Positions 8,108 through 16,249 of a stretch of DNA of 64,000 nt are shown piece by piece. Every line of letters starts with the position of its first letter. The stretch's first letter is position 1. The notes below the pieces were generated by a model. The model saw only the letters and a list, made by a program, of their open reading frames with translations. It did no database searches and had not been told where the DNA came from. The DNA comes from Exiguobacterium sp. J17977 (GTDB taxonomy: Bacteria > Bacillota > Bacilli > Exiguobacteriales > Exiguobacteriaceae), in assembly GCF_018616375.1 (NCBI RefSeq), contig NZ_JAEQBB010000005.1:172628-236627 (forward strand), written 5' to 3'. The position numbers and the translations under genes were made by a program.

Positions 8108-9247
8108 ATGTCACAACCAGTTCGATACGACGTCGCCGTCATCGGCGCCGGCACGATGGGTATGTCAGCTGCCTCGCTTTTGACGGAACGCGGTGCCCAT
8201 ACGCTCGTCATCGATGCGTTCGACCCGCCTCATAACAAAGGCAGCCATCACGGGGACACCCGGATGATCCGACATGCCTACGGGGAAGGTCGTGCGTATG
8301 TCTCACTCGTCAAACGGGCCCAAAAACTATGGGAAGAGCTCGACCATACGTCGCAGTATCCAATTTTCAAGAAAACGGGCGTGCTCGGTCTCGGGCCACG
8401 CGACTCGGCGTTTCTAGACGAGACAATCGCCTCGGCCAAGAAGTATGACTTGCCGCTCCAACTGTTATCGAAACAAGATGTCGAGACGCGCTGGCCTGGG
8501 ATTTCAATCCCGGACGACTATATCGGTTGCTATGAGACCGAGTCGGGACTGCTCTACAGCGAGAACGCGATTCGAGCGTATCGCGAACGAGCCACCGCAA
8601 ATGGCGCCGAGCTCGTCATGAACACGCCGGTCGAGTCACTCGAATTCCATGAGGACGGGGTCACCATCGTCACGTCCGAGGCGACGTTTTACGCCAAGAA
8701 AGTGATTGTCACAGTCGGGGCCTGGGCGAAACAACTGCTCCCCGACCTGTTGCTCCCGCTCGCACCGACCCGGAAAGTCGTCGGTTGGTTCGATGCGGAT
8801 GAGACGCTTTATTCGGATGCGTCGTTCCCGTCGTTCTTCGTCGAGGAAGATGACCGGATGTTCTATGGATTCCCAAGTCTTGACGGGGCCGGACTAAAAG
8901 TCGGACGGACCGACGGCGGTCAGGCCATCAATCCGAACCTACATACGCAAGACTTCGGTCGCTATGAAGCCGACGAAGGCGATTTGCGCCACTTCCTCGA
9001 GACGTATATGCCAGAGGCAAACGGTGCCTTGAATCAAGGCAAGACATGCCTGTATACGATGTCGGACGATCACGACTTCATCGTCGATGTTCATCCCGAA
9101 CATCACAACGTAATCATCGCCTGCGGTTTCTCAGGTCACGGCTTCAAGTTCGGCAGTGTCATGGGCGAAGTGCTGAGTCAGCTCACGCTAGACGGACAGA
9201 CACCATTCGATTTGAGTCGCTTCCGTCTCGCTCGTTTTCGTGCATGA
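8108..9247 (+). CDS. solA: FAD-dependent amine oxidase, SolA / monomeric sarcosine oxidase type
   Basis: A 379-residue flavoprotein with an N-terminal Rossmann FAD-binding motif (VAVIGAGTMGMSAASLL, about 10-26). It also has the SHHGDTRMIRHAY stretch typical of N-methyltryptophan oxidase and monomeric sarcosine oxidase. The C-terminal CGFSGHGFKF is the second FAD-contacting motif. Such enzymes oxidise N-methyl amino acids to release formaldehyde and hydrogen peroxide. The Cys that covalently links FAD in this family is likely in GKTCLYTMSDDHDF. The exact substrate cannot be told. The gene stands alone and diverges from the esterase/GH3 operon. Confidence 0.85.
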   Translation: MSQPVRYDVAVIGAGTMGMSAASLLTERGAHTLVIDAFDPPHNKGSHHGDTRMIRHAYGEGRAYVSLVKRAQKLWEELDHTSQYPIFKKTGVLGLGPRDSAFLDETIASAKKYDLPLQLLSKQDVETRWPGISIPDDYIGCYETESGLLYSENAIRAYRERATANGAELVMNTPVESLEFHEDGVTIVTSEATFYAKKVIVTVGAWAKQLLPDLLLPLAPTRKVVGWFDADETLYSDASFPSFFVEEDDRMFYGFPSLDGAGLKVGRTDGGQAINPNLHTQDFGRYEADEGDLRHFLETYMPEANGALNQGKTCLYTMSDDHDFIVDVHPEHHNVIIACGFSGHGFKFGSVMGEVLSQLTLDGQTPFDLSRFRLARFRA

Positions 9248-9346
9248 ACGACGAACTGCTTCGTTTCGTGTATAATGAAGCGTAATCCAAATTGCTAATG
9301 AAAATTTCTCGAATAGAAGTTTCTTACACGAAAATGAGGTAAACCT

Positions 9347-10792
9347 ATGAATCAACCAAGCTTTTCAGACTATCGCCTAAGCGAAGATATCCAACGTGCG
9401 CTCGGCATCATGAAATACGAATCACCGACCGAAGTCCAACAGAAAGTCATCCCGCTCGCACTCGAGCGCCAAGACTTGGTCGTCAAAGCCCAAACCGGCA
9501 GCGGGAAGACCGCAGCGTTCGGCATCCCGGTCACAGAACTCATCGAATGGGAAGAGAACAAGCCGCAAGTCTTGATTCTCACACCGACGCGCGAACTCGC
9601 CGTCCAAGTCCGTGAGGATATGACGAACATCGGTCGTTTCAAACGCATCAAGGCGACTGCCGTTTACGGGAAAGAACCGTTCTCGAAGCAACGTGAAGAA
9701 TTGAAGCAGAAGACGCACGTCGTCGTCGGGACACCGGGACGCGTCATGGACCACATCGAACGGGAGACGCTCGTTTTAGATAAAATTGATTACTTGATTA
9801 TCGATGAGGCCGACGAAATGTTGAACCGCGGCTTCCTCGCTGACGTCGAGGCGATCCTTCAAGAATTGCCGCGCGATCGCGTGACGATGGTATTCTCGGC
9901 GACGTTCCCGAACGATATCGAACGTTTATGCCAAAAGCATATGAACGAACCAATCCGTGTCGCCATCGAATCGAGCGGTGTCACCGCATCGACGATTGAA
10001 CATGGTTTGATTGAAGTCCGCCGTGAAGACAAGCTCGCCGTGCTGAAAGATGTGACGGTCGTCGAGAACCCGGACAGCTGCCTCATCTTCTGCCGGACGA
10101 AAGAACATGTCGACACGGTGTATACCGAGCTCGACCAAGCCGGTTACTCGTGCGAACGACTCCACGGTGGCCTAGAGCAAGAAGACCGCTTCGCCGTCAT
10201 GGAAGGCTTTAAGATGGGTAACTTCCGATATCTCGTCGCGACCGACGTCGCAGCACGTGGAATCGACGTCGATAACGTCAACCTCGTCATCAACTATGAC
10301 GTGCCGATGGAAAAAGAGAGCTACGTGCACCGGACCGGACGCACAGGCCGTGCCGGCAACGCCGGAAAAGCGATCACGCTCGCGACGCCTCACGAGGGCA
10401 AGTTCGTTCGCGCCATCGAAGCGTTCATCAAGTTCGATATCCCGGAGGTGGATGCACCGACTGAAAGAGAAGTCGCGCGCAACCAAGCCGCATTCGAAGA
10501 GAAGTTGAGCGGTCGACGTGTCGTTCGCAACAACAAGACGGCCCGGATCAACCAAGACATCATGAAGCTTCACTTCAGCGGCGGGAAGAAGAAAAAACTC
10601 CGCGCCATCGACTTCGTCGGTACAATCGCCAAAATTCCTGGCGTGTCGGCTGACGATATCGGCATCATCACGATCAACGACCAGATGACGTACGTCGACA
10701 TTTTGAACGGCAAAGGCTCACTCGTCCTTCAGGCGATGGAATCGACACCGATCAAAGGGAAGAAGTTGAAAGTGAGCAAGGCAAAAAAATAA
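9347..10792 (+). CDS. dbpA: DEAD-box RNA helicase DbpA
   Basis: A 481-residue DEAD-box helicase with all core motifs: Q motif region, [10 protein letters not shown] (Walker A), PTRELA, TPGR, DEAD in [15 protein letters not shown], and [12 protein letters not shown]. After the two RecA domains (about 1-370) comes the DbpA RNA-binding domain (about 405-481, [17 protein letters not shown]...). In DbpA/YxiN this domain binds hairpin 92 of 23S rRNA, so the protein works in 50S subunit assembly. A -10-like TATAAT lies at 9271 without a clear -35. A strong terminator follows the stop. Confidence 0.93.
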   Translation: MNQPSFSDYRLSEDIQRALGIMKYESPTEVQQKVIPLALERQDLVVKAQTGSGKTAAFGIPVTELIEWEENKPQVLILTPTRELAVQVREDMTNIGRFKRIKATAVYGKEPFSKQREELKQKTHVVVGTPGRVMDHIERETLVLDKIDYLIIDEADEMLNRGFLADVEAILQELPRDRVTMVFSATFPNDIERLCQKHMNEPIRVAIESSGVTASTIEHGLIEVRREDKLAVLKDVTVVENPDSCLIFCRTKEHVDTVYTELDQAGYSCERLHGGLEQEDRFAVMEGFKMGNFRYLVATDVAARGIDVDNVNLVINYDVPMEKESYVHRTGRTGRAGNAGKAITLATPHEGKFVRAIEAFIKFDIPEVDAPTEREVARNQAAFEEKLSGRRVVRNNKTARINQDIMKLHFSGGKKKKLRAIDFVGTIAKIPGVSADDIGIITINDQMTYVDILNGKGSLVLQAMESTPIKGKKLKVSKAKK

Positions 10793-10802
10793 TCATCACT
10801 CC

Positions 10803-10845
10803 AACCTCAATACCTCTCCACGCGGAGCAGGGTTGAGGTTTTTTA
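10803..10845 (+). terminator. Terminator of dbpA
   Basis: AACCTCAA and TTGAGGTT form an 8-bp stem. The loop contains a small CTCC...GGAG inner helix, and TTTTATT follows. It lies 10 bases after the dbpA stop. Confidence 0.85.
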
Positions 10846-10858
10846 TTGAATCCACCCA

Positions 10859-10878
10859 TATCGAAAGCGCTTTCGATA
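10859..10878. repeat. 20-bp perfect palindrome, cre/LacI-operator-like
   Basis: TATCGAAAGCGCTTTCGATA is a perfect palindrome. The core GAAAGCGCTTTC resembles CcpA cre sites and other LacI-family operators. It lies between the dbpA terminator and the terminator of the DUF4317 gene, with no promoter in the obvious position. A half-match, AACGCTTTCA, occurs 30 bases on. The 325 bases between 10793 and 11117 otherwise hold only the two terminators. Confidence 0.4.
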
Positions 10879-10970
10879 AACTTTAAAAAAATAAGACTCA
10901 TCGAGAGAACGCTTTCAAGAGCATCATACCGATAACCGTTCCGAAATTCAACCATCCTCACGTGATTGAC

Positions 10971-10999
10971 AAAAAAAGGCTCAGACGATTGTCTGAACC
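10971..10999 (-). terminator. Terminator of the DUF4317 gene
   Basis: An imperfect hairpin (TCAGAC/GTCTGA with flanking G/C pairs) is followed by seven Ts on the minus strand, about 120 bases after the stop codon. Confidence 0.75.
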
Positions 11000-11117
11000 T
11001 CAGTCTTCTCGATGAAGAAAATCAAGCTTGTCCTCTCGAATCGAACGATGTATCGACAGGAGGACAGCAAGGATAGTCATCCGCTCAACGATTTCTAACG
11101 GATGAACCCGCTCAGCG

Positions 11118-12311
11118 TCAGTCCAGCAGTTCTTCCGAAATGAGTTTGAACCCTTCGATTTCCGTATCCTCTTCTAGTTCAATCAACAAACAACGTTTCC
11201 CTTTCACGTTCACTTGTCTCACGTACTTCAAGTCTTGCGGGCTGATCGAGATATTGGCGACTTTCGTATTGATTTTAATCGACTTCGACGTGTATTTCGG
11301 GACGACGCTGCTCGCCTTCATCTCATATTGGCGGTCGTCGACAACTTGTTGGAACGCCGCTTCGACTTTCTCCGTCGTCACGTCCTCGACCCCACTCGCT
11401 TTCAACACGATTTCGACGGTTCGTGCATCAATCATCGGGACGGTCTCTTCCTCGTCCTCACGCTCCGCCTCGGCGAGAATCATTTGGTTAATTTCATCGT
11501 AAACGGTAGCGAGCGTCCCCACGTTCACTTCTTCGCCGATGACAGTTTTGACGACTTCCTCGAACATCGCCTTCTCCTCGACCGCCGTCACAATCTCGGT
11601 CCCGTTCAAGACGTTCTCGATGAAGCCGAAGTCTGGTTGGTGTGCTTTCTGGGCTGCATATAAGATGTGGTTGACGTCGGCCGCGTTGTCCGTGAAGCAC
11701 GGGAACATAAACCCACCGATTGGGGCATCGAGCTTGATGACGGGATTGATGAAGATGTTCGACTTGAACTCCCGCTCGATATAGTCGAACACGAGCGATT
11801 GTTTCGGGAGCTCGGTCTGATTGATGCTGCATAGGATGAATCGTGACGTCCACACCTCGTCGCGCATATCGATTTCTGTCTCTTCAGAATGACGACGCGT
11901 CGGCTTATTGTATTTGAAGCGGATGAACGTGACGACCATATCTTTCTCGAACGGCGCCTCCTGTACCATCTTCAGCGCGACCCGCTGCATCATGCCAGCC
12001 CATTCTTCGATGTCGTCGGTCCGCAGTGCTTCATACAACAACGTCTGCGTATGATCGGTCTGTCCCGCTTCAGGATGTTGGAACTTCACTTCGAACAGTT
12101 TCTCATCGATTTTGCCACCGAGCACTTTCTTGAAGTTGGCGAGGAACAACTCTTGGTGCTCCTGCTCGACGAACGGGAACGAGCGTAACTCCTCGTAAAA
12201 AATCTCGTTACTGTCTTGGCGAATATAAATATTATAAATATCAGCGATTTTGACCGCTTCCGCATTCAACTTGAAATGCTTGCGAATCGCCGCGATGTCT
12301 TTTTGATTCAT
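11118..12311 (-). CDS. DUF4317 family protein
   Basis: A 397-residue protein starting MNQKDIAAIRKHFKLN. The N-terminal pattern (helix, then DIYNIYIRQDSNEIFYEE) and the KLDAPIGGFMFPCFTDNAADVNHILYA stretch identify it as DUF4317, a soluble Firmicutes family of unknown function. It has no signal peptide or membrane segment. The C-terminal region is acidic and ends in a short beta-rich segment. The gene stands alone, with a terminator about 120 bases downstream. No catalytic motif is visible and no role can be inferred from neighbours. Confidence 0.75.
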   Translation of the reverse strand: MNQKDIAAIRKHFKLNAEAVKIADIYNIYIRQDSNEIFYEELRSFPFVEQEHQELFLANFKKVLGGKIDEKLFEVKFQHPEAGQTDHTQTLLYEALRTDDIEEWAGMMQRVALKMVQEAPFEKDMVVTFIRFKYNKPTRRHSEETEIDMRDEVWTSRFILCSINQTELPKQSLVFDYIEREFKSNIFINPVIKLDAPIGGFMFPCFTDNAADVNHILYAAQKAHQPDFGFIENVLNGTEIVTAVEEKAMFEEVVKTVIGEEVNVGTLATVYDEINQMILAEAEREDEEETVPMIDARTVEIVLKASGVEDVTTEKVEAAFQQVVDDRQYEMKASSVVPKYTSKSIKINTKVANISISPQDLKYVRQVNVKGKRCLLIELEEDTEIEGFKLISEELLD

Positions 12312-12566
12312 TGATTCCCACTCCTTCGTCCTTTGCTACAAACCGCCTTCATTATACCAATAGTTGGTGCCTGCGCGTATGCCGGTAGTGCTAAAGCCGG
12401 GACGTCTGATGTCATGTATCATGTCCCTGACCTCAACTTTTATAATCTTTGGATTCATTTTTTGTAAATTTGCGTATTTCTCACTTCCTTGCCATGTATA
12501 GTCGATGTGCATCGTGCGTTTACGATGCGCGTCGTTCAGTCGTCATACATAATAGGAGGCACAAAC

Positions 12567-13199
12567 ATGCTTAAAAAATGCATCAGTTCTTTATTCACGA
12601 TCATCTTGGTCGCCACGTCGCTCCACTTCACGACGCCGACCGCCTCGGCACTCCCGCCCAATATTCCATCGAAATCGAGTGCGCTCACGAAGTTGAACGC
12701 GTTGACCGTTAAAACTGAAGGAACGATGACCGGCTATAGCCGTGACCTGTTCCCGCACTGGAGCGGACAAGGGAACGGCTGCGACACGCGGCAAGTCGTC
12801 TTAAAACGTGACGCCGATTCGTACGTCGGTGACTGCCCGGTCACATCGGGCTCGTGGTACAGTTACTATGACGGCATCACGTTCACGTCACCGTCTGATC
12901 TCGATATCGACCACGTCGTACCGTTGGCCGAAGCGTGGCGTTCAGGTGCCAACAGCTGGACGACGACGAAACGTCAAAGCTTCGCCAACGATTTGACCGG
13001 ACCACAGCTGATTGCCGTCTCGGCCAGCTCGAACCGTTCAAAAGGGGACCAAGACCCGTCAACATGGCAACCGACACGCACCGGTGCACGTTGCGCTTAT
13101 GCGAAGATGTGGGTCGAGACGAAGAGCCGCTGGGGTCTCAGCCTCCAATCTACAGAAAAGACGGCCCTTCAAACGGCCATCAATGCTTGCGTCTATTGA
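12567..13199 (+). CDS. Secreted HNH-type nuclease (DUF1524-like)
   Basis: A 210-residue protein with a signal peptide: KK, a hydrophobic core ISSLFTIILVATSL, and a likely cut after TASA near residue 29. The mature part has the HNH pattern of GmrSD/DUF1524-type secreted nucleases: DIDHVVPLAEAW, a downstream Asn/Asp segment (FANDLTGPQLI), and SASSNRSKGDQDP. Four Cys residues (GCDTRQ, GDCP, ARCAY, NACVY) could form disulfides outside the cell. It is probably a metal-dependent extracellular DNase for nutrient scavenging or defence. The ATG at 12567 follows AGGAGG and gives a proper signal peptide, so the longer open frame is rejected. A short inverted repeat (GCATCGT/ACGATGC, 12509-12528) lies in the 5' region. 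Confidence 0.85.
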   Translation: MLKKCISSLFTIILVATSLHFTTPTASALPPNIPSKSSALTKLNALTVKTEGTMTGYSRDLFPHWSGQGNGCDTRQVVLKRDADSYVGDCPVTSGSWYSYYDGITFTSPSDLDIDHVVPLAEAWRSGANSWTTTKRQSFANDLTGPQLIAVSASSNRSKGDQDPSTWQPTRTGARCAYAKMWVETKSRWGLSLQSTEKTALQTAINACVY

Positions 13200-13217
13200 T
13201 TCAGAAAGGAGTCTACG

Positions 13218-13460
13218 ATGAACCAGCAATCTTCAGTATTTAAAGCTACTCACGGCGTCATGACCGAGGAAGTCGGCGTCATCAGTGGAGATCTTGAATT
13301 ACGGACGACGTGCCAGGAAGACGGCACGCTCGAGCTCGCCATCACGTACGTCGGTGCGGCCGAGTGGTACACATTGCCCGGGAAAGACTACAAACTGCAT
13401 GATGTGCGCGACCATGAGGTCGTGCATCGCTTGCTCGTGAACGTCCTCGAGCGGGCATAA
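13218..13460 (+). CDS. Hypothetical protein, 80 aa
   Basis: An 80-residue soluble acidic protein of no family I recognise. The ATG follows AAAGGAG at good spacing. The sequence alternates short beta strands (LELRTTCQEDGTLELAITYV) and ends in a helix (VVHRLLVNVLERA). It lies 18 bases downstream of the secreted nuclease and before a hairpin terminator, so the two genes probably form one transcript. It might be an accessory or inhibitor of the nuclease; that is a guess from position only, since it has no signal peptide. Confidence 0.65.
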   Translation: MNQQSSVFKATHGVMTEEVGVISGDLELRTTCQEDGTLELAITYVGAAEWYTLPGKDYKLHDVRDHEVVHRLLVNVLERA

Positions 13461-13463
13461 CAA

Positions 13464-13493
13464 ATGAGCCGACACGGCATCGTGTCGGCTCAT
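13464..13493. terminator. Bidirectional hairpin between convergent genes
   Basis: ATGAGCCGACAC and GTGTCGGCTCAT form a perfect 12-bp stem. It sits between the 80-aa gene and the stop codon of msrA. The flanking T content is modest. Confidence 0.75.
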
Positions 13494-13963
13494 TGTTTGT
13501 ACTTCTCTAATAATGTCTTCGGGATATGGCAGTAATCGTCCGGACATCGCTCAAGCCGGTCTTGATGCTCGTCCGCGCTTCGGACGTAGTTCGTGAGCGG
13601 CAATACCTCGACCGCGATTCGGTCCGCATCGCTTCGGTTGTCGATCAATGTGCGTGCGACTTTCAAATGGCGTGGGTCTGCACTATAGACGCCAGTCCGA
13701 TACTTTTCGCCGACATCCTCGCCTTGGCGATTGATGCTGTACGGGTCAATGATTTCAAATAAGTAATCCATTAAATCCTCCATCGTGACGATGCTCGGAT
13801 CGAACGTCGTTTTGACGCATTCGGCGTAACCGTCATATGCTCCATCGAGCGTATCGGTCGTCCCGTTCGCCCGTCCGGCCTCCGTTTCGATGACACCGGG
13901 TAACGTCTTCATGAACGCTTGGACGCCCCAGAGGCATCCTCCCGCTATATATACCGTTTGCAT
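13490..13963 (-). CDS. msrA: Peptide-methionine (S)-S-oxide reductase MsrA
   Basis: A 157-residue protein with the catalytic Cys10 in AGGCLWGVQ, the MsrA active-site loop (GCFWG in most members, here with Leu for Phe). The conserved YDGYAECVKTTFDPS and IDPYSINRQGEDVGEKYRTGVY follow, the latter being the family DxxxxNxQGxDxGxxYRS stretch. Further cysteines at the C-terminus (RCPDDYCHIP) may serve in disulfide recycling. It reduces methionine S-sulfoxide in proteins and free methionine with thioredoxin. It is slightly short for the family. The ATG follows AAGGGGGA. Single gene; MsrB is not adjacent. Confidence 0.92.
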   Translation of the reverse strand: MQTVYIAGGCLWGVQAFMKTLPGVIETEAGRANGTTDTLDGAYDGYAECVKTTFDPSIVTMEDLMDYLFEIIDPYSINRQGEDVGEKYRTGVYSADPRHLKVARTLIDNRSDADRIAVEVLPLTNYVRSADEHQDRLERCPDDYCHIPKTLLEKYKQ

Positions 13964-14070
13964 CCAATCATCCCCCTTAAAATTTTAGTCAATAATTCCC
14001 ACGATTCGGTAGAAATGCGCTACGATAAACTCAAATCTTTTATCCGTGAACAGATACGGGGGAATTTATT

Positions 14071-14589
14071 TTGAAAAAACTCATGTGGACCACCTTTTGG
14101 ACCATCACCATCGTCGCAAGCTTGTATGCTGTCACGACGGGAGAATCGTTCGTCTCGATGAGCCAGTCTGTTTCGGTCGATTATCAAGAGATGGAGCGCT
14201 ACTTGACGACCGAAGTGATGAACCCGAACTTCGGCGGTGACGTGTGGACGTCATATAAAATTCTCGACACGAATACGACGAAAAATGAGGTGTACGTCTG
14301 GGCGCTCATCCAAGAGTACGTGCAAGAAGGTGATCGCTTCGAGCAAGGTTCGGGCATGTCCGTCCCCCTTGTATTATACCTTGACGACGATGACGAATCA
14401 TTTACGATTCAAGGTCATCGGACACCGCGGGACGGCTCGTATTATCCGACCGATTTATGGACCATGTTCCCGGTCCATGTTCAACTCGCGATTTCTTCGC
14501 ATCCGGACGGGATTGTCACGAAATTACATACGCAAATGGAACAAAAGCTTTCGCAAAGCCAGTACGCGAAAGACGGAAAGGAAGATTGA
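14071..14589 (+). CDS. Hypothetical membrane-anchored or secreted protein
   Basis: A 172-residue protein starting at TTG, with a GGGGGA ribosome site about ten bases upstream. Residues 3-22 (LMWTTFWTITIVASLYAV) form a signal anchor or signal peptide without a clear lipobox. The rest is soluble, acidic and beta-rich (NEVYVWALIQEYVQ; SVPLVLYLDDDDESF). I do not recognise a family. Its stop is one base before the TTG of the next membrane gene, and the AAAGGAAG site of that gene lies inside this coding end, so the two are tightly coupled and probably act together at the membrane. Confidence 0.7.
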   Translation: MKKLMWTTFWTITIVASLYAVTTGESFVSMSQSVSVDYQEMERYLTTEVMNPNFGGDVWTSYKILDTNTTKNEVYVWALIQEYVQEGDRFEQGSGMSVPLVLYLDDDDESFTIQGHRTPRDGSYYPTDLWTMFPVHVQLAISSHPDGIVTKLHTQMEQKLSQSQYAKDGKED

Positions 14590-14590
14590 C

Positions 14591-14854
14591 TTGAAGATTA
14601 CAAAACGCGCGATGCTCATCTCGACCGCGCTTCACCTCATGTATCTCATCGTCACGTTCGGAATCGGCTTCATCCGCACGCTCAACTATACACCCGACAT
14701 CATCGCCGAGGCGGACAACGTCACGTCACTTCAAAGCGAAGTCGCCATCGGGACGACCGGGACTCCGTTCGTCTATGTCTTCACCTGGATTGGCCTCACC
14801 ATCGTTCTCGCGATTGGAATGCTGACGGTTCAACGCATCCGTCAAACGTGTTAA
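14591..14854 (+). CDS. Small two-TM membrane protein
   Basis: An 87-residue protein read from TTG (MKITKRAMLIST...) with AAAGGAAG just upstream. The same frame is open far upstream, but there it is only the shadow of the preceding gene. Two membrane segments are clear: about 8-28 (MLISTALHLMYLIVTFGIGFI) and about 60-80 (FVYVFTWIGLTIVLAIGML), joined by an acidic outside loop. No family recognised. It is translationally coupled to the 172-aa gene before it. The small size and coupling suggest an accessory subunit; nothing more can be said. Confidence 0.65.
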   Translation: MKITKRAMLISTALHLMYLIVTFGIGFIRTLNYTPDIIAEADNVTSLQSEVAIGTTGTPFVYVFTWIGLTIVLAIGMLTVQRIRQTC

Positions 14855-14907
14855 CCAAGAATACATGCGCTACACGGTCACAGATGCCACTTTAGGAGGG
14901 ATATCGT

Positions 14908-15279
14908 TTGAATCTTATTCAGCAAATCAGACAAATCTACGTGCCGGTGCACGACTTGGATCGCGCGGTCCGTTTCTACCGGGACACACTTGAAATTCCA
15001 CTCCTGTTCCAAGCCGGCAGCCTCGCCTTTCTAGAATGCAACGGCGTGCGGCTCATGTTGTCGCGTCCCGAGAATGAAGACTTTGCCAAAGCGAGCTCTG
15101 TGCTCTATCTCCAAGTGAACAATCTCACTGAGGCGTATGAACAGCTCTTGGCAAAAGGTGTGCAGTTTATCGACGAGCCGCACCTCGTCGCAAAAATGGA
15201 GCACCTCGAGACGTGGATGGCTTTCTTCAAGGATTCTGAGGGTAACACACATGCGTTGATGAACGAGATCCACACGTGA
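14908..15279 (+). CDS. VOC-family (glyoxalase/bleomycin-resistance-like) protein
   Basis: A 123-residue vicinal-oxygen-chelate protein. It has the first beta-alpha-beta module IRQIYVPVHDLDRAVRFYRDTL and a second module around SVLYLQVNNLTEAYEQLLAKG. It ends in FFKDSEGNTHALMNE, which contains the family's Asp-x-x-Gly-Asn turn and terminal metal-ligand Glu. VOC proteins include isomerases, dioxygenases and drug-binding proteins, so the substrate is open. It starts at TTG, preceded by AGGAGGG at ideal spacing. A clean terminator follows. Single gene. Confidence 0.85.
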   Translation: MNLIQQIRQIYVPVHDLDRAVRFYRDTLEIPLLFQAGSLAFLECNGVRLMLSRPENEDFAKASSVLYLQVNNLTEAYEQLLAKGVQFIDEPHLVAKMEHLETWMAFFKDSEGNTHALMNEIHT

Positions 15280-15293
15280 TCTGCGACCACATA

Positions 15294-15327
15294 AAAAGGA
15301 AATCTACAATAACGTAGATTTCCTTTT
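15294..15327. terminator. Bidirectional terminator
   Basis: AAAAGGAAATCTAC and GTAGATTTCCTTTT form a perfect 14-bp stem with A and T arms usable on both strands. It separates the VOC gene from the convergent acyltransfer operon, whose last stop codon begins two bases beyond. Confidence 0.9.
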
Positions 15328-15328
15328 C

Positions 15329-16234
15329 TCATAGATAGCCGAGCCGTTTCAAATCCTCATAGACGAGAGAAGATAGGAGCGTTCTCCCCTTCCCATTCAA
15401 ATGGTCTGGATTATGAAAGTACTCACGCTGATGGATGAACCGTTCGTCATCCATATAGTTTAAGAACGGTATGTCCAATTCGAGCGAGGCCAGATGTTGA
15501 TAGACGAGTCGGTCCATGACCGCTTGATCAAAATAGGCGTTGTAGGATGTGTGGACCGGCTCCATCGCCAACACGACGCGATACCCTTTCGCCTGACAAT
15601 ACTCGATGATGTCTTTCAATCGTTCCATATTCTGCTCGATGTCACGATTCTCCACAGCCTGTTTATACTGTGCTTCGACCGTCTCGTATTTTCGTTCCGA
15701 ATAATTCTGGCCATTGTTCACCCACGGTTTATGAGACTCCCATCTGAAATCTCGAATCTCGCGCGACAGCGCCGTATACACGCTCCCACTGTTCAATGCG
15801 GGGATCGACGTGTACGTATAATAATCAAACGTACTGACCGGTTCGATGTCTTCCCGGTCCAACACCTGATAATAGTTTTCTTTCCGGCCAATCTCCGCAT
15901 TGCTGAACGTGATTTGCGAGAGCGAGACGATGACGATCCCACCCGGACGCAGATATTGGTCGTACTGCTTCAACATCTTCAAGTCGTATTTAATCGTTTG
16001 GCTCGGCAACGCCAAATCGAGATGCGACAGACCGAGCGGTTTGAACGCATAGCCGAACATCGCGTGAGATGTCCCCAAGTTGATAATGTCCAGCTCGGAC
16101 GGGTCATCTTGGAACGCCAACACACCGCGGTTGTTATTGTACGCCCACGACTGTTTGACAAAGTCGTTGAGCGGAATCAATAAGAGCGCAACGATGATCA
16201 ACACCACTGAAATTTTCATCCATACACTTCTCAT
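15329..16234 (-). CDS. SGNH/DltD-like MBOAT partner protein
   Basis: A protein of about 301 residues with an N-terminal membrane anchor (ISVVLIIVALLLIPL). An extracellular SGNH-type domain follows. It has a Ser motif LGTSHAMFGY, where Ser is the expected nucleophile, and a C-terminal Asp-His pair in FHNPDHLNGKG. This layout is that of DltD and AlgJ/X-like proteins, which work with MBOAT enzymes to pass acyl groups onto wall or exopolysaccharide. The frame is open to a GTG at 16249 touching the MBOAT stop, but AAAGGA six bases before the ATG at 16234 makes that the better start. Last gene of the Fur-box operon. Acceptor polymer unknown. Confidence 0.8.
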   Translation of the reverse strand: MRSVWMKISVVLIIVALLLIPLNDFVKQSWAYNNNRGVLAFQDDPSELDIINLGTSHAMFGYAFKPLGLSHLDLALPSQTIKYDLKMLKQYDQYLRPGGIVIVSLSQITFSNAEIGRKENYYQVLDREDIEPVSTFDYYTYTSIPALNSGSVYTALSREIRDFRWESHKPWVNNGQNYSERKYETVEAQYKQAVENRDIEQNMERLKDIIEYCQAKGYRVVLAMEPVHTSYNAYFDQAVMDRLVYQHLASLELDIPFLNYMDDERFIHQREYFHNPDHLNGKGRTLLSSLVYEDLKRLGYL

Positions 16235-16249
16235 AGCCATTCCTTTCAC

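Noticed and set aside
9271..9276. dbpA promoter
   Set aside because: A good TATAAT but no acceptable -35 at 16-18 bases; mentioned only under dbpA.
14237..14590. N-terminal extension of the small two-TM protein
   Set aside because: Composition is that of an out-of-phase shadow of the 172-aa gene; a proper ribosome site lies before the TTG at 14591.
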